A stretch of DNA of 64,000 nucleotides from [Clostridium] viride DSM 6836 (GCA_000620945.1 KK211198.1:792120-856119); one strand, 5' to 3'; numbered from the stretch's first letter, positions 44,809-53,208 are shown. Notes: generated by a model from the letters alone, not told the origin. A program made the numbers and translations.

Positions 44809-46046
44809 TGAGTCAGGCAGAAATTCTGAACCTTCTGTTGGATAGTTATGAACGCAGTGGCCATTGCCTACCAGGGAAAAAATCTACTCGGCGAATAGCA
44901 CTCTCTTTCACTAAGGGAGACTATCCACCTTACCGCGAGAATGATCCATGTACAGAAAATATCAATTGTTCTGTTCAGTCGCTGGCAGACAAAGGCCTGG
45001 TGTTGTTTTCCTGGAGGAAGGGGTATGAAAATTGGCTGCTTGATAAAGTATATTTGAATCTTGATTTACTTTTGAAAGCCTATGCTGAAATTGGACGAAT
45101 ACCTCTGAGTGAATTATCAGCTTCCCTATATGAAACCCTGAAAGAGACAACGAAATATATCACAACTCAGTGGAAGCTAGACTTTCTAGAAGATGAGATG
45201 TCGAGTTTACAAAAAAAACTGCGACCGTCCCGCCTGCTGTCGGGAGACGAAACGCAAATCAGGTCGCTATTGAAAGTTTTGCAATATACGGAGCGAGGAC
45301 CTGAGCTCATGAGAGTGATAAGTGCAAACTGCTTCCATAATTCTAAATTCTTGGAGCAAAACCTAATCCCCCAGCTGATTTCTATTGCAAAAAATTATGA
45401 GCCGGAGCTGTTGGCATATAATGCTGTGGGAGAAGAACTGTTGACACAGAGCGTTGTGCTGGAGCAGCTTGGTATTCTAACTCATACAGAAATTTTTGAG
45501 TTCAGTGGTGATGTCAGCATCAATTTTTCAGAAGAATCTTATGCCACAAAAGCATTTCAATGCGGATTTTGTCTTCAATCAGAGAATCTGGACTATATTA
45601 AAAATATTGATCTTTCGCGAATCAGAACTATTTTGTTTATTGAAAATAGGACAAACTACCGCTCCGTTATTCACCAAAGCTTTCCTAGAGATAAGCTGAT
45701 AGTTTATCATGGTGGGTTTTATTCCCCTGCCAAGCGCAAATTGTTTCGGGCATTGAAAAAAGGAGTTCAAAACAGTACAAAGGTTTTGTTTTGGGGGGAT
45801 ATAGATTTGGGGGGATTTCTGATGTTTACTAGACTAAAAAAGGATGTTTTTCCAAATCTCATCCCCCTAAAAATGAGCCTTGACGACTACAACATATACA
45901 AAGACCGTGGAGTACCACACTCGTCATCGTATTTGACTTCACTGAAGCAGCGAATGGAGGATAAGCAGTTTGATGATGTTTTTTTTGCGACAGCACAGTC
46001 AATCATAACAAATGGCGTAACCGTGGAACAGGAAATCATGTTGTAA
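44808..46046 (+). CDS. jetD: Wadjet nuclease JetD
   Basis: 412 aa; ATG overlaps the jetC stop (TAATG), with GGAGG 9 nt upstream. The C-terminal Toprim-like DUF2220 domain shows IENRTNYRSV and LFWGDIDLGGFLMFTRL, the acidic metal site of JetD; the N-terminal half is the arm-binding (DUF3322-like) region. JetD cleaves the plasmid DNA captured by JetABC. With all four genes present and intact, the system is probably functional. Confidence 0.92.
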   Translation: MSQAEILNLLLDSYERSGHCLPGKKSTRRIALSFTKGDYPPYRENDPCTENINCSVQSLADKGLVLFSWRKGYENWLLDKVYLNLDLLLKAYAEIGRIPLSELSASLYETLKETTKYITTQWKLDFLEDEMSSLQKKLRPSRLLSGDETQIRSLLKVLQYTERGPELMRVISANCFHNSKFLEQNLIPQLISIAKNYEPELLAYNAVGEELLTQSVVLEQLGILTHTEIFEFSGDVSINFSEESYATKAFQCGFCLQSENLDYIKNIDLSRIRTILFIENRTNYRSVIHQSFPRDKLIVYHGGFYSPAKRKLFRALKKGVQNSTKVLFWGDIDLGGFLMFTRLKKDVFPNLIPLKMSLDDYNIYKDRGVPHSSSYLTSLKQRMEDKQFDDVFFATAQSIITNGVTVEQEIML

Positions 46047-46287
46047 GCATTTCGTTAGTGATTACTTTTCGAAATGCCTGTATATGTTGCTGTTCGTCAT
46101 AGACAGCTTGAAAGCGTGTGCCCGTATGCAGATACATGCCGTCTAAGCCAACTGCACCTAGGTAATAGCCTTTGGTGTCACGCTGCGAAGGTATCAGCAA
46201 AACTCCGTTAGATAGCCTATATCCATGCTCCATTTGTCGAGTGGAAAAACAGCTAGGAACTTTGATTTTAACAAAACTATATTCCAT
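46036..46287 (-). CDS. Small hypothetical protein, 83 aa
   Basis: ATG 46287 follows AGAAGGT by 5 nt. The 3' end overlaps jetD by 11 nt in a convergent arrangement. Sequence (MEYSFVKIKVPSCFSTRQME, GYYLGAVGLDGMYLHTGTRF) is soluble with beta character. No family recognised. It is the last gene before attR and may be an extra cargo gene. Confidence 0.6.
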   Translation of the reverse strand: MEYSFVKIKVPSCFSTRQMEHGYRLSNGVLLIPSQRDTKGYYLGAVGLDGMYLHTGTRFQAVYDEQQHIQAFRKVITNEMLTT

Positions 46288-46653
46288 TTCTATACCTTCT
46301 TATTTCTTCTTGGTATAAATCTATGAAGACTTGTCCCTCCTTATGAATGCTTTGTTTGCAGAAATAAGTGCTTGTATGAAATCCGAATGCAGAGTGTCTC
46401 TGATTCTGAACACCTACTTAATTAGACACTAGAAAATCGATGCAAAGATGCTCCTAGTTTATTGAGCAAACAGGGCTATTCTAACGATTAAAAGGATCTC
46501 ACTTTCATGGCAAATTTGTTCTTTGTTTGTTCTTTGTTTGTATAAAAGTTCTTTATAAGATATAAAAAATTATGAGAGGCGAATTATTAAATCTCTTTGA
46601 AAATCAATGCCTTGCCAAAGGTTGCAAGAGGCTGCAAAAAGGTGAATTTCACA
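46288..46653. other. Right end of the element, non-coding
   Basis: No gene. It holds TGTTCTTTGTTTGTTCTTTG and GTTCTTTATAA (46517-46558), matching the repeat inside attL (25949-25970), likely integrase arm sites. Confidence 0.5.
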
Positions 46654-46730
46654 TTCAAGTCCCGTCACTCGCACCAAAAAGTAAACCCGGGAGACCTTGA
46701 TAATCAAGGACTTCCGGGCTTTTTGTTTTT
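46654..46730. repeat. attR: 77-bp direct repeat
   Basis: Copy of 25858-25934 with one mismatch, holding the T-loop-to-CCA end of tRNA-Leu and the terminator, without the 5' part of a tRNA. It marks the right junction with host DNA. Confidence 0.92.
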
Positions 46731-46828
46731 CTAAATATTAAATAAATATGCTTGTCCTATTTTGTTGTGTAATACTTCGGGTCTAGTCGGCTCGAAGTAA
46801 TTGTAATGTCCTGAAAACTAAGGAGAAT

Positions 46829-47206
46829 TTATTTTGTATTCCAAGGAATGGGATTACCTTGCTCAATTATTCCGGGGCCAAAAGGTGTTATTTCTCCTGT
46901 TTCTGGATGGGTAGGTTGGTCAATTTGAAACAAAAAACCTCCCTTTCCGTATCTGCCGAGTTTATGTTGGTCATAGTGTTCGCTATCCATACAAATGTTG
47001 ACAGCTTTCAATGCAACTGTGACTTCTTGACTTCCCTCGAAAAGCTCATGTTCCCACAAAAATTCACATTCGATATTTAAAAAGCACTCTTTAATTCGTG
47101 GAGCGTTGACCTTTAATGCTTTTTCTGCCGTTAAGCCAGAGGCAGTGATTTCGTCTGTTTCAAACTGATTATTTCCAATCGTTCGGATACTTTTTTCCAG
47201 TGTCCT
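46829..47206 (-). pseudogene. Flavin reductase-like gene, 5'-truncated
   Basis: The minus strand reads EKSIRTIGNNQFETDEITAS through GLTAEKALKVNAPRIKE and FLNIECEFLWEHELFEGSQE to GKGGFLFQIDQPTHPETGEI. This is the C-terminal part of the flavin reductase-like FMN-binding family. A stop lies just before it and the N-terminal ~80-90 residues are absent. Since it lies directly outside attR, the missing half may have been lost in a rearrangement near the junction. Confidence 0.65.
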
Positions 47207-47221
47207 TTATCTTATTAGATT

Positions 47222-47267
47222 TAAAATTAAGGTCCTGAAACCGTGTGGTTCCAGGACTTTAATTTTA
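47222..47267. terminator. Bidirectional hairpin
   Basis: TAAAATTAAGGTCCTG pairs with CAGGACTTTAATTTTA around an inner AACC/GGTT hairpin. It lies after the minus-strand gene at 47347 and before the truncated reductase. Confidence 0.65.
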
Positions 47268-47346
47268 GTAAATATAGGACTTGAAACTTTACAAAACAGG
47301 TGTTAGCCATATGTGGAATAAGGGTCAGAGATTCACAAATTCCTAA

Positions 47347-47691
47347 CTAATTGAAAACCGCCATACCACTTGAGGTATCCGTATGCCAACAGACTTTACT
47401 TGCTGTCTGTTGGCATATATTTTTAAAATAATCTACAATCGAAGGTTCTGCCTTTAAGAAAGCAAGCACGCCAGGCAAAATCGAACTATGCCCTAGTTCG
47501 CTAATCTCTTCCTCCAGATATTGAAAAATTATCATTTTAGCATCATCCTCTGAGAGCACACGATAAATCCTACCATCAAATAGGTAAGGGTTCCTTCGCT
47601 TGCCTGGATCTTCACGTGTTACCAATATTGCGGCTTCCGCTTTCCTTTCCTCGATAAACGCTGGATCAAACAGTCCATTCGAAGTCATCAA
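47347..47691 (-). CDS. Hypothetical protein or gene fragment, ~114 aa
   Basis: The open frame begins MMTSNGLFDPAFIEERKAEA and contains NPYLFDGRIYRVLSEDDAKM and ELGHSSILPGVLAFLKAEPS. The content looks like real protein, but there is no ribosome-binding site before the ATG and a neighbouring frame upstream has sense-like residues (ERYLDDFEWT), so the gene may be truncated or frameshifted at its 5' end. No family recognised. Confidence 0.4.
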   Translation of the reverse strand: MMTSNGLFDPAFIEERKAEAAILVTREDPGKRRNPYLFDGRIYRVLSEDDAKMIIFQYLEEEISELGHSSILPGVLAFLKAEPSIVDYFKNICQQTASKVCWHTDTSSGMAVFN

Positions 47692-47857
47692 GATATCGTT
47701 CGAAGCCCAATAAAATCAGAACCGATGCCACACGAATTTTGTAACATTTTAAATCAACGCAACGAAACATAAAAACTACTCCCCCTCTGCTGACTTACCA
47801 GCTTTGGTTGGGGCAAAATCACCCTTCCACCATGCAAACTCATAACTATTTTGTTAG

Positions 47858-47896
47858 AAAGCCTTGAGCCGCATTGCTTGCGGATTCAAGGCTTTT
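47858..47896. terminator. Hairpin containing CTTGAGCCGCATT, copy 1
   Basis: AAAGCCTTGA pairs with TCAAGGCTTT around an inner CCGCA/TGCGG hairpin. A closely related hairpin is at 52916-52966, so similar structures bracket the LytTR/surface-protein locus. Confidence 0.65.
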
Positions 47897-47958
47897 CGAT
47901 TCATTAAGGCTAAATCCAATTTATCTCTATAATTTTGATCTGTACAAAGAAAAAAACC

Positions 47959-47985
47959 ATGTTAAAATCATGTTACACTATGTTA
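47959..47985 (+). promoter_or_regulatory. Three helically phased ATGTTA repeats
   Basis: ATGTTA occurs at 47959, 47970 and 47980, that is 11 and 10 bp apart, ~115 bp before the LytTR regulator gene. LytTR proteins bind short direct repeats, so an autoregulatory site is plausible, though the spacing differs from the classic ~21-bp pair. Confidence 0.45.
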
Positions 47986-48096
47986 AATTACAAAGAAATA
48001 GTTTGAACACATAAACTATCGCTATTCCTGAATTTATGTGGTTTTCACCTTTACGATTTCCGATTTTCTGCGAATAAACGTAAGGAGTGCATCGAA

Positions 48097-48831
48097 TTGA
48101 TGACTGTCTTTATTTGCGACGATAACCAAGAGTATCTTGATCAATGTAGTGAAACGTTAATCGGCATATCAAAGAGAAATAAGTTAGACATCACAATTTC
48201 TTGCTTTACGAGTGGAGAAGAAATGATGTTCTATCTCTATGAATCTCCAAATAAAGCCGATATTATTTATCTAGATATTCTTATGGGAAAACTAAACGGA
48301 CTAGATCTTTCTAAAACGTTACGACAGATAGGTTGTCAATCTGAGATCATATTTTTAACAACGAGTGAAGACTTTGTTTATCTTGCATACGATGTTTCAC
48401 CAGTCCAGTACTTATTGAAATCAAAAACATCGTTAGAGAGATTTGAAGAAGTTCTAATGCGAGCCATTCGTATTGTGGAAAAAAAAGAGAAAGACATTTT
48501 TATTTGTGAGTCAAATGGTGTGAAGAAGTTGATTCCATTCCATCAAATATCGTTTTTTGAAATCTGGAAACGTGTTGTAACGATTCATTATAGTTCAGAT
48601 GAAAGCTTTCAATTTTATAGTAGTATGGAGCTTCTAGAAGAACAGGTAGCAGGCAAGGGATTTGTTCGTACACATCGTTCCTATATGGTGAATCTCACAT
48701 ACGTATCACAATTTAATCAAACAAAACTCGTGTTGAAAACAGGTGATACTATTCCCATTGGTGTTACGTATGCGGAAAAATTAAGTAAACAGTTTTCGCA
48801 CTATATTGATAGTGCCAGTATTTATTACTAG
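48097..48831 (+). CDS. LytTR-family response regulator (AgrA-like)
   Basis: 244 aa from TTG 48097 (9 nt after AAGGAG) or ATG 48100. Receiver domain: FICDDNQEYL at the start holds the acidic pair, IIYLDILMGKLNGLDL the phospho-acceptor Asp, then LTTSEDF and YLLKSK. C-terminal LytTR DNA-binding domain: ICESNGVKKLIPFHQISFFE and FVRTHRSYMVNLTYV. Partner of the kinase encoded 1 nt downstream. AgrA/ComE-type regulators commonly control peptide signalling, virulence or surface proteins. Confidence 0.92.
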   Translation: MMTVFICDDNQEYLDQCSETLIGISKRNKLDITISCFTSGEEMMFYLYESPNKADIIYLDILMGKLNGLDLSKTLRQIGCQSEIIFLTTSEDFVYLAYDVSPVQYLLKSKTSLERFEEVLMRAIRIVEKKEKDIFICESNGVKKLIPFHQISFFEIWKRVVTIHYSSDESFQFYSSMELLEEQVAGKGFVRTHRSYMVNLTYVSQFNQTKLVLKTGDTIPIGVTYAEKLSKQFSHYIDSASIYY

Positions 48832-48832
48832 T

Positions 48833-50161
48833 ATGGATGTTTTAGATATGAAACTATTACGATTGATTGCTCTAATTATATACAGCATTTTCATTCTTGT
48901 TTACTTTAAAAAAGTATTATTACCCAAGAAACAGGGTATCCAATTCTATCTTGCACCAATCGTAATTAATCTGATGATTGCAGTTCCATCCTATTTTTTA
49001 CTTGATGAAAGAATCGTTATTTATCCACTCATGGCAGCTATGATGCTCATTACCTTTCTTTTGTTTCATTGTAATTGGATCCAAGTTTTGTTTGTTGGTG
49101 TCTTTTATATTTTTACTCTGTATAGTAGTTTAGGTGTCATAGTTTCGCTGCACTCAATGATATTACATGTGAGCATTCACGAAGTAATACAGAACGACGT
49201 GCATGAGGTTTTTTTTATCCAAGCTGTGCTTTTATCTGTAAGCTTGATTTTATTTTTTCGTAAATTTTTCCTTTCGGATGCGAGGATAAAACATTTATTT
49301 AACAATAAGGGACAACTTAAATTCATTGTTGGCTATTTATGTATACAGCTTGTTTATCTCACTCTGATTAATGACGGCCTATTCCGCGAAGTGAATCAAA
49401 GTTGGTTTTCCTCCTTATATTTGCTATCTTGTATTATTTCAAAGTTATGGTTTATGTTTGTTGTGAATCATACCGCAAGGGTAACAGAGCTACTTGATTT
49501 TGAACTACATACTCACCAATTAAAAGAACAGTTATCTCGTCAAGTCCGTCATTATCAAGCTTACCAGCGTTTTACAGAAAGCTTTCGAATATTCCGCCAT
49601 GATTATGAGCAATTCATGGCTATCACAAAATCTTTGCTATCGAAACAGGAATACCGGAAAGCGGAACAAATGCTGGATACCATGCAAGATTGTATGGAAA
49701 AAGAAATATCCATTCATAAAACCTATTCAAATAACGTCATTTTGGATGCGATTTTACAGGATACTGCTAATTTATGTAACGAAGAAGGAATTGATTTTAA
49801 TGCATACATACATCTTTCTGAAAAGGTTACCATAAGCGATCTCAATTTGGTTCGAATCTTTTCAAACCTGATTGAAAATGCAATCGAAGCATGTGAAAAG
49901 GTCACGGACTCCAACGGTTTTATTGAAATTAACAGCAAACAAACCGATGTTTGGCAGGTGATTGAAGTGGTAAACTCTAATACCAGCAAAATCATCATGA
50001 GAAATGGAGTTCCTCAAACTACTAAACCGGACAAGGACTATCATGGATTTGGTTTTATGATTGTTAAGACAACAGTAGAAGAGTTGGGTGGGCAAGTTTT
50101 TATTGCGCAAGATCCGCTCAATCAGACGTTTAAACTAACACTCTGTATACCGAAGCACTAA
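48833..50161 (+). CDS. Sensor histidine kinase, AgrC/GHKL type
   Basis: 442 aa from ATG 48833, one base after the regulator's stop; no separate ribosome-binding site, so probably coupled. The N-terminal ~220 residues form about six membrane helices without a large extracellular domain, as in AgrC-type peptide receptors. The phospho-acceptor His is in FRIFRHDYEQFM, the N-box in NLIENAIEACEKV and a G-box near GFGFMIVKTTVEELG. The ligand is unknown; no AgrD/AgrB-like pair is in the window. Confidence 0.9.
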   Translation: MDVLDMKLLRLIALIIYSIFILVYFKKVLLPKKQGIQFYLAPIVINLMIAVPSYFLLDERIVIYPLMAAMMLITFLLFHCNWIQVLFVGVFYIFTLYSSLGVIVSLHSMILHVSIHEVIQNDVHEVFFIQAVLLSVSLILFFRKFFLSDARIKHLFNNKGQLKFIVGYLCIQLVYLTLINDGLFREVNQSWFSSLYLLSCIISKLWFMFVVNHTARVTELLDFELHTHQLKEQLSRQVRHYQAYQRFTESFRIFRHDYEQFMAITKSLLSKQEYRKAEQMLDTMQDCMEKEISIHKTYSNNVILDAILQDTANLCNEEGIDFNAYIHLSEKVTISDLNLVRIFSNLIENAIEACEKVTDSNGFIEINSKQTDVWQVIEVVNSNTSKIIMRNGVPQTTKPDKDYHGFGFMIVKTTVEELGGQVFIAQDPLNQTFKLTLCIPKH

Positions 50162-50234
50162 CAACGTGTAGGCCTCCCTCTACCTTTCCATTATGGAGTC
50201 CTTTCCCAACCTTTTACTGCACGTTCTCCTTCCT

Positions 50235-50312
50235 AAGACATGGGTTTACGGTCTGCGCTTAGAATGATGGGGCTTACCCTTATTCTACAAGGACTGTAAC
50301 CCGTGTCTTTTT
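50235..50312 (+). terminator. Terminator of the two-component operon
   Basis: AAGACATGGGTT-TACGGTC pairs with GACTGTAACCCGTGTCTT around a ~40-nt loop, then TTTTT. The rest of 50162-50456 shows no gene. Confidence 0.65.
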
Positions 50313-50456
50313 ATCTTTAGATCCGCAACTTTCTTACCTATTGATATTTCATTCGGAACAAGAAAGCTGCTATTGAGTACAAAACAACCCTTATCCAATG
50401 CCAATCATGATAAGGTGTGAAGGGATAGCAACTCAATAAATGATTAGGAGGAACGT

Positions 50457-52667
50457 ATGAGTAAACCGAAATATATGACAATAGGCTTATCTTTCGTTGT
50501 ATATACTTTAATTGTGTCACTTCTTCTGCAAACAGTTTTGATGACAGCTTATGCTGTGGATGCCGAAGCGGAGCAATTTCCTTTGTTGGAAGATGGTCAA
50601 AATTTAGGCTCTATTCCATCCATGGAGGATAATGAGGAAGAAAGTCTTTCTCCCCAAGAACCCTTAGTTTGCGAAATAGAGGAAGAAATGGATTCGTTCC
50701 CGATTCTATTGAATGATGATGATGTTCCGGTACCAACTCCAAAAGAGTATATGAATTTTGATCCAGTGACACAAACCATAAATGGTTTTATTAATTATCA
50801 AGCTCCAGACCATGTGGTTTCCCAAGGAAATCTGTTGATTCCCAGTGAAATTGATGGCGTTCCAGTAAAAACTGTCACTGGGTTTGAGATGAATCCCTTT
50901 ATTACAACCCTTACCATTGAGGAAGGGGTTGAGAATATCGGCTACATGGCATTTTCACAGTGTGGACTGACCGAGGTGAATCTTCCAAATAGTTTAAAAA
51001 GAATTGAGGGTTGGGCCTTTTCTGCCCCTGGGCCACTTGCCCAAATTAACTTACCCGACTCTCTGACGTATATAGGTGAAAAAGCATTCTATAACTGCGA
51101 ATACTTTACTGAAATAGAGATACCAAGCAAGGTAGCTTTTATTGGGGAAGACGCCTTTGACGGCTGTACAAAGCTGGAGAGTATTACCTTCCATGGTAAT
51201 TTTGATACACTAAGGATCGATGCCCCTATCTTTAATGATAATTTGACCTATAATTTGCAAGATATATTTATTTGTAGTACATATGAAGACCTCCCCAAAG
51301 AATTTTTACAGCATAAACCTTGGGGCTTAATGCAAGATCCTTTCTTTTGGTATTACCCAGTGATAACCTTAGATTACAGCGACGGTTCTGGTCAGACACA
51401 AACGACAATATTGTCTGGTTTTTTTCTTCCCTTAAACCAACCCAAAATCGAGAGAGATGGTTGGGAGATTGAAAGCTGGTATACTGACCCTGCGTGGAAC
51501 ACCGAATGGGATTTTACTACTCCCATCCGAGAGAGTGTAACGCTTTATGCTAAATGGAAACCCTTATCTCATGTTGTTTCCTTTGTAAGCGAAGATGAGG
51601 CCAAAGGAGTCGTATCCACTGCGACGATGCATGTACAACATGGGAAGAACATACCTAACACAGTCCTGGCTTCCCCCATGAACGGTTATGTATTTGATGG
51701 CTGGTATGTAGGGGATATAAAACTGACCGGGGCATTAACCGATCAAGTGATCACGGGAACTGTAACATATACCGCAAAATTCATTGAGCAAGGGAAAACA
51801 CATACCGTAACCTTTGCCAGTGAAGATGAAACCAAAGGGACAATTTCTACAGCAATGATTCAAGTGCAGAGCGGCCAGAACATTCCCTCTGAGGTGCTCG
51901 TCCGCCCGAGTAGTGGTTATGAATTTGATGGATGGTATCTCGGCAATGTAAAAATAACGGGCGCATTAACTGACCAAGTGATTTCTGATGATACCCTCTA
52001 CATTGCCAAATTTACAACCATTTCATCAAGTGGTACCGGTGGCAATGGTGGCGGTGGTGGAAGCACTGCGACATATTATTCCCTGGAGTATGAAACCAAT
52101 GGGGGTACTCCAATACCAAGCCGACAGTATAGGCAACACACAACTGTAGAGTTGACGGATATCCCAACAAAAAATGGCTTTACCTTTGAAGGTTGGTATG
52201 CAGATGCAGGGCAAACGCAAAAAATTTCTTCTATATATATCAATCAAAATAAAATCGTATACGCAAAATGGACGGAAGTTTATACTGTTCTACCAGACGA
52301 GGAAACCCCAAATGTTATGATCCCTCCCCTACCTCACGAAATAGATGAAATGGTACCAGGTGAATGGCAACCTATCCTTCCTGTTCCAATTGCCTCTTAT
52401 GATTCGCAACCAATCCTCTCCACTGAATGGAATCGAAGCAGAGAACCAATCCAACAACAAGATATCAAAACCGAAAATTTGGTTGCCGAAGCGGCCAAGG
52501 CAGCTAGCAGTGGGGATGAACAGCAAGACGAAAACATCACAACGACAAAAAATCTTCCTGCAGAAGACCACAAGCAACACTGCATCTTGCATTGGCTTAT
52601 TTTTCTGGCCACAGCAATTGTAGCGATGTATTCCTATTTCACTACAAAAGCAAGGCGCAAAAATTAG
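50457..52667 (+). CDS. Surface protein with BspA-type LRR and InlB-type repeats
   Basis: 736 aa; ATG after AGGAGG. Order: signal peptide (~1-35, AYAVDA), acidic linker, four BspA/LRR_5 repeats (~120-250: IEEGVENIGYMAFSQC, DSLTYIGEKAFYNC, KVAFIGEDAFDGC), an InlB_B/Flg_new domain (~305-365: GWEIESWYTDPAWNTEWDF), two tandem ~75-residue repeats (~370-520: VFDGWYVGDIKLTGALTDQV and EFDGWYLGNVKITGALTDQV), a Gly-rich hinge, another InlB_B domain (~545-605) and a C-terminal membrane helix with basic tail (HWLIFLATAIVAMYSYF, KARRKN). No LPXTG: it is anchored by this helix. Likely adhesin; adjacent LytTR system may control it. Confidence 0.85.
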   Translation: MSKPKYMTIGLSFVVYTLIVSLLLQTVLMTAYAVDAEAEQFPLLEDGQNLGSIPSMEDNEEESLSPQEPLVCEIEEEMDSFPILLNDDDVPVPTPKEYMNFDPVTQTINGFINYQAPDHVVSQGNLLIPSEIDGVPVKTVTGFEMNPFITTLTIEEGVENIGYMAFSQCGLTEVNLPNSLKRIEGWAFSAPGPLAQINLPDSLTYIGEKAFYNCEYFTEIEIPSKVAFIGEDAFDGCTKLESITFHGNFDTLRIDAPIFNDNLTYNLQDIFICSTYEDLPKEFLQHKPWGLMQDPFFWYYPVITLDYSDGSGQTQTTILSGFFLPLNQPKIERDGWEIESWYTDPAWNTEWDFTTPIRESVTLYAKWKPLSHVVSFVSEDEAKGVVSTATMHVQHGKNIPNTVLASPMNGYVFDGWYVGDIKLTGALTDQVITGTVTYTAKFIEQGKTHTVTFASEDETKGTISTAMIQVQSGQNIPSEVLVRPSSGYEFDGWYLGNVKITGALTDQVISDDTLYIAKFTTISSSGTGGNGGGGGSTATYYSLEYETNGGTPIPSRQYRQHTTVELTDIPTKNGFTFEGWYADAGQTQKISSIYINQNKIVYAKWTEVYTVLPDEETPNVMIPPLPHEIDEMVPGEWQPILPVPIASYDSQPILSTEWNRSREPIQQQDIKTENLVAEAAKAASSGDEQQDENITTTKNLPAEDHKQHCILHWLIFLATAIVAMYSYFTTKARRKN

Positions 52668-52690
52668 ATCACAGGTAAGGAGGAATCCCC

Positions 52691-52825
52691 TTGAACTATA
52701 CATTAGGATTTTGTTGGTGGGATATCGTAGCAATTTGCACGTTCCTTTGCGTCTTCTCGTATTCTATGTGGAGAAAAAAGCGTAGGACTCAGAAGTGTAA
52801 GATCAATTCAAGCAACAGACAATAA
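52691..52825 (+). CDS. 44-aa single-pass membrane protein
   Basis: A TTG start lies 7-8 nt after AAGGAGG, 23 nt after the surface-protein stop. The product has one membrane segment (WWDIVAICTFLCVFSYSM) and a very basic tail (WRKKRRTQKCK). It is probably cotranscribed with the surface protein and could assist its assembly; no family recognised. Confidence 0.6.
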   Translation: MNYTLGFCWWDIVAICTFLCVFSYSMWRKKRRTQKCKINSSNRQ

Positions 52826-52915
52826 ATTCTCTGACGATACTACTCGCGTATCGGTTCATAAACTATAGTTACTTCACCTTCACGATTTGACCAAACCCTT
52901 TTCCTAAAAAAGAGA

Positions 52916-52966
52916 AACGTCTTGAGCCGCATTTTTTGCGTGCCTCAAGGCGTTACTCTTTTTTTG
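52916..52966 (+). terminator. Terminator containing CTTGAGCCGCATT, copy 2
   Basis: AACGTCTTGAG pairs with CTCAAGGCGTT (one G-U), inner GCCGCA/TGCGTGC region, then CTTTTTTT. Related to the hairpin at 47858. Confidence 0.8.
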
Positions 52967-53095
52967 ATTGTCTTCCACACGGACCTCATCCCTTATATTG
53001 ACTCAATTAGCTGCTGTAAAGTGGTTCCAAAACGAATGAATTGATCATCAACTGAGAAGAAAGCAATGAGAAACTTATTGGTGTTTTCTATTGCT

Positions 53096-53124
53096 ACCCC
53101 AAAATTTGGAGGCAAGTCTGCGAA
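53096..53124 (+). promoter_or_regulatory. Candidate SigI-type promoter
   Basis: ACCCCAAAA (53096-53104) and CGAAAA (53121) resemble the -35 (ACCCC) and -10 (CGAA) boxes known for SigI promoters; spacing is 19-20 bp, longer than I recall as typical. It lies ~85-110 bp before sigI, where autoregulation is known in relatives. A TATAAT (53156-53161) without a good -35 is an alternative. Confidence 0.35.
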
Positions 53125-53208
53125 AACTATAAAAACTATAGAACATTCAGGATGTTATAATAGAGCTGGCGAAAGGAGGCAAAGCGTATTGAGGAGTTAA
53201 CGAAACTT

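Larger units (their letters stand above)
25858..46730. mobile_element. Integrated element (~20.9 kb) in tRNA-Leu with two defence systems
   Basis: Bounded by the 77-bp direct repeats. The left end carries a minus-strand tyrosine integrase, the usual layout for tRNA-targeted islands. Inside: DUF6076-like protein, excisionase-like protein, P4/D5 primase-helicase, a NERD remnant, a Gabija-like pair, IS481 and IS30 remnants, and Wadjet JetABCD. There are no structural phage, packaging, relaxase or conjugation genes, so it is best described as a satellite-like or phage-inducible-type island (inference). Gene composition is visibly more AT-rich than the left flank, especially in the Gabija-like pair. 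Confidence 0.88.
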
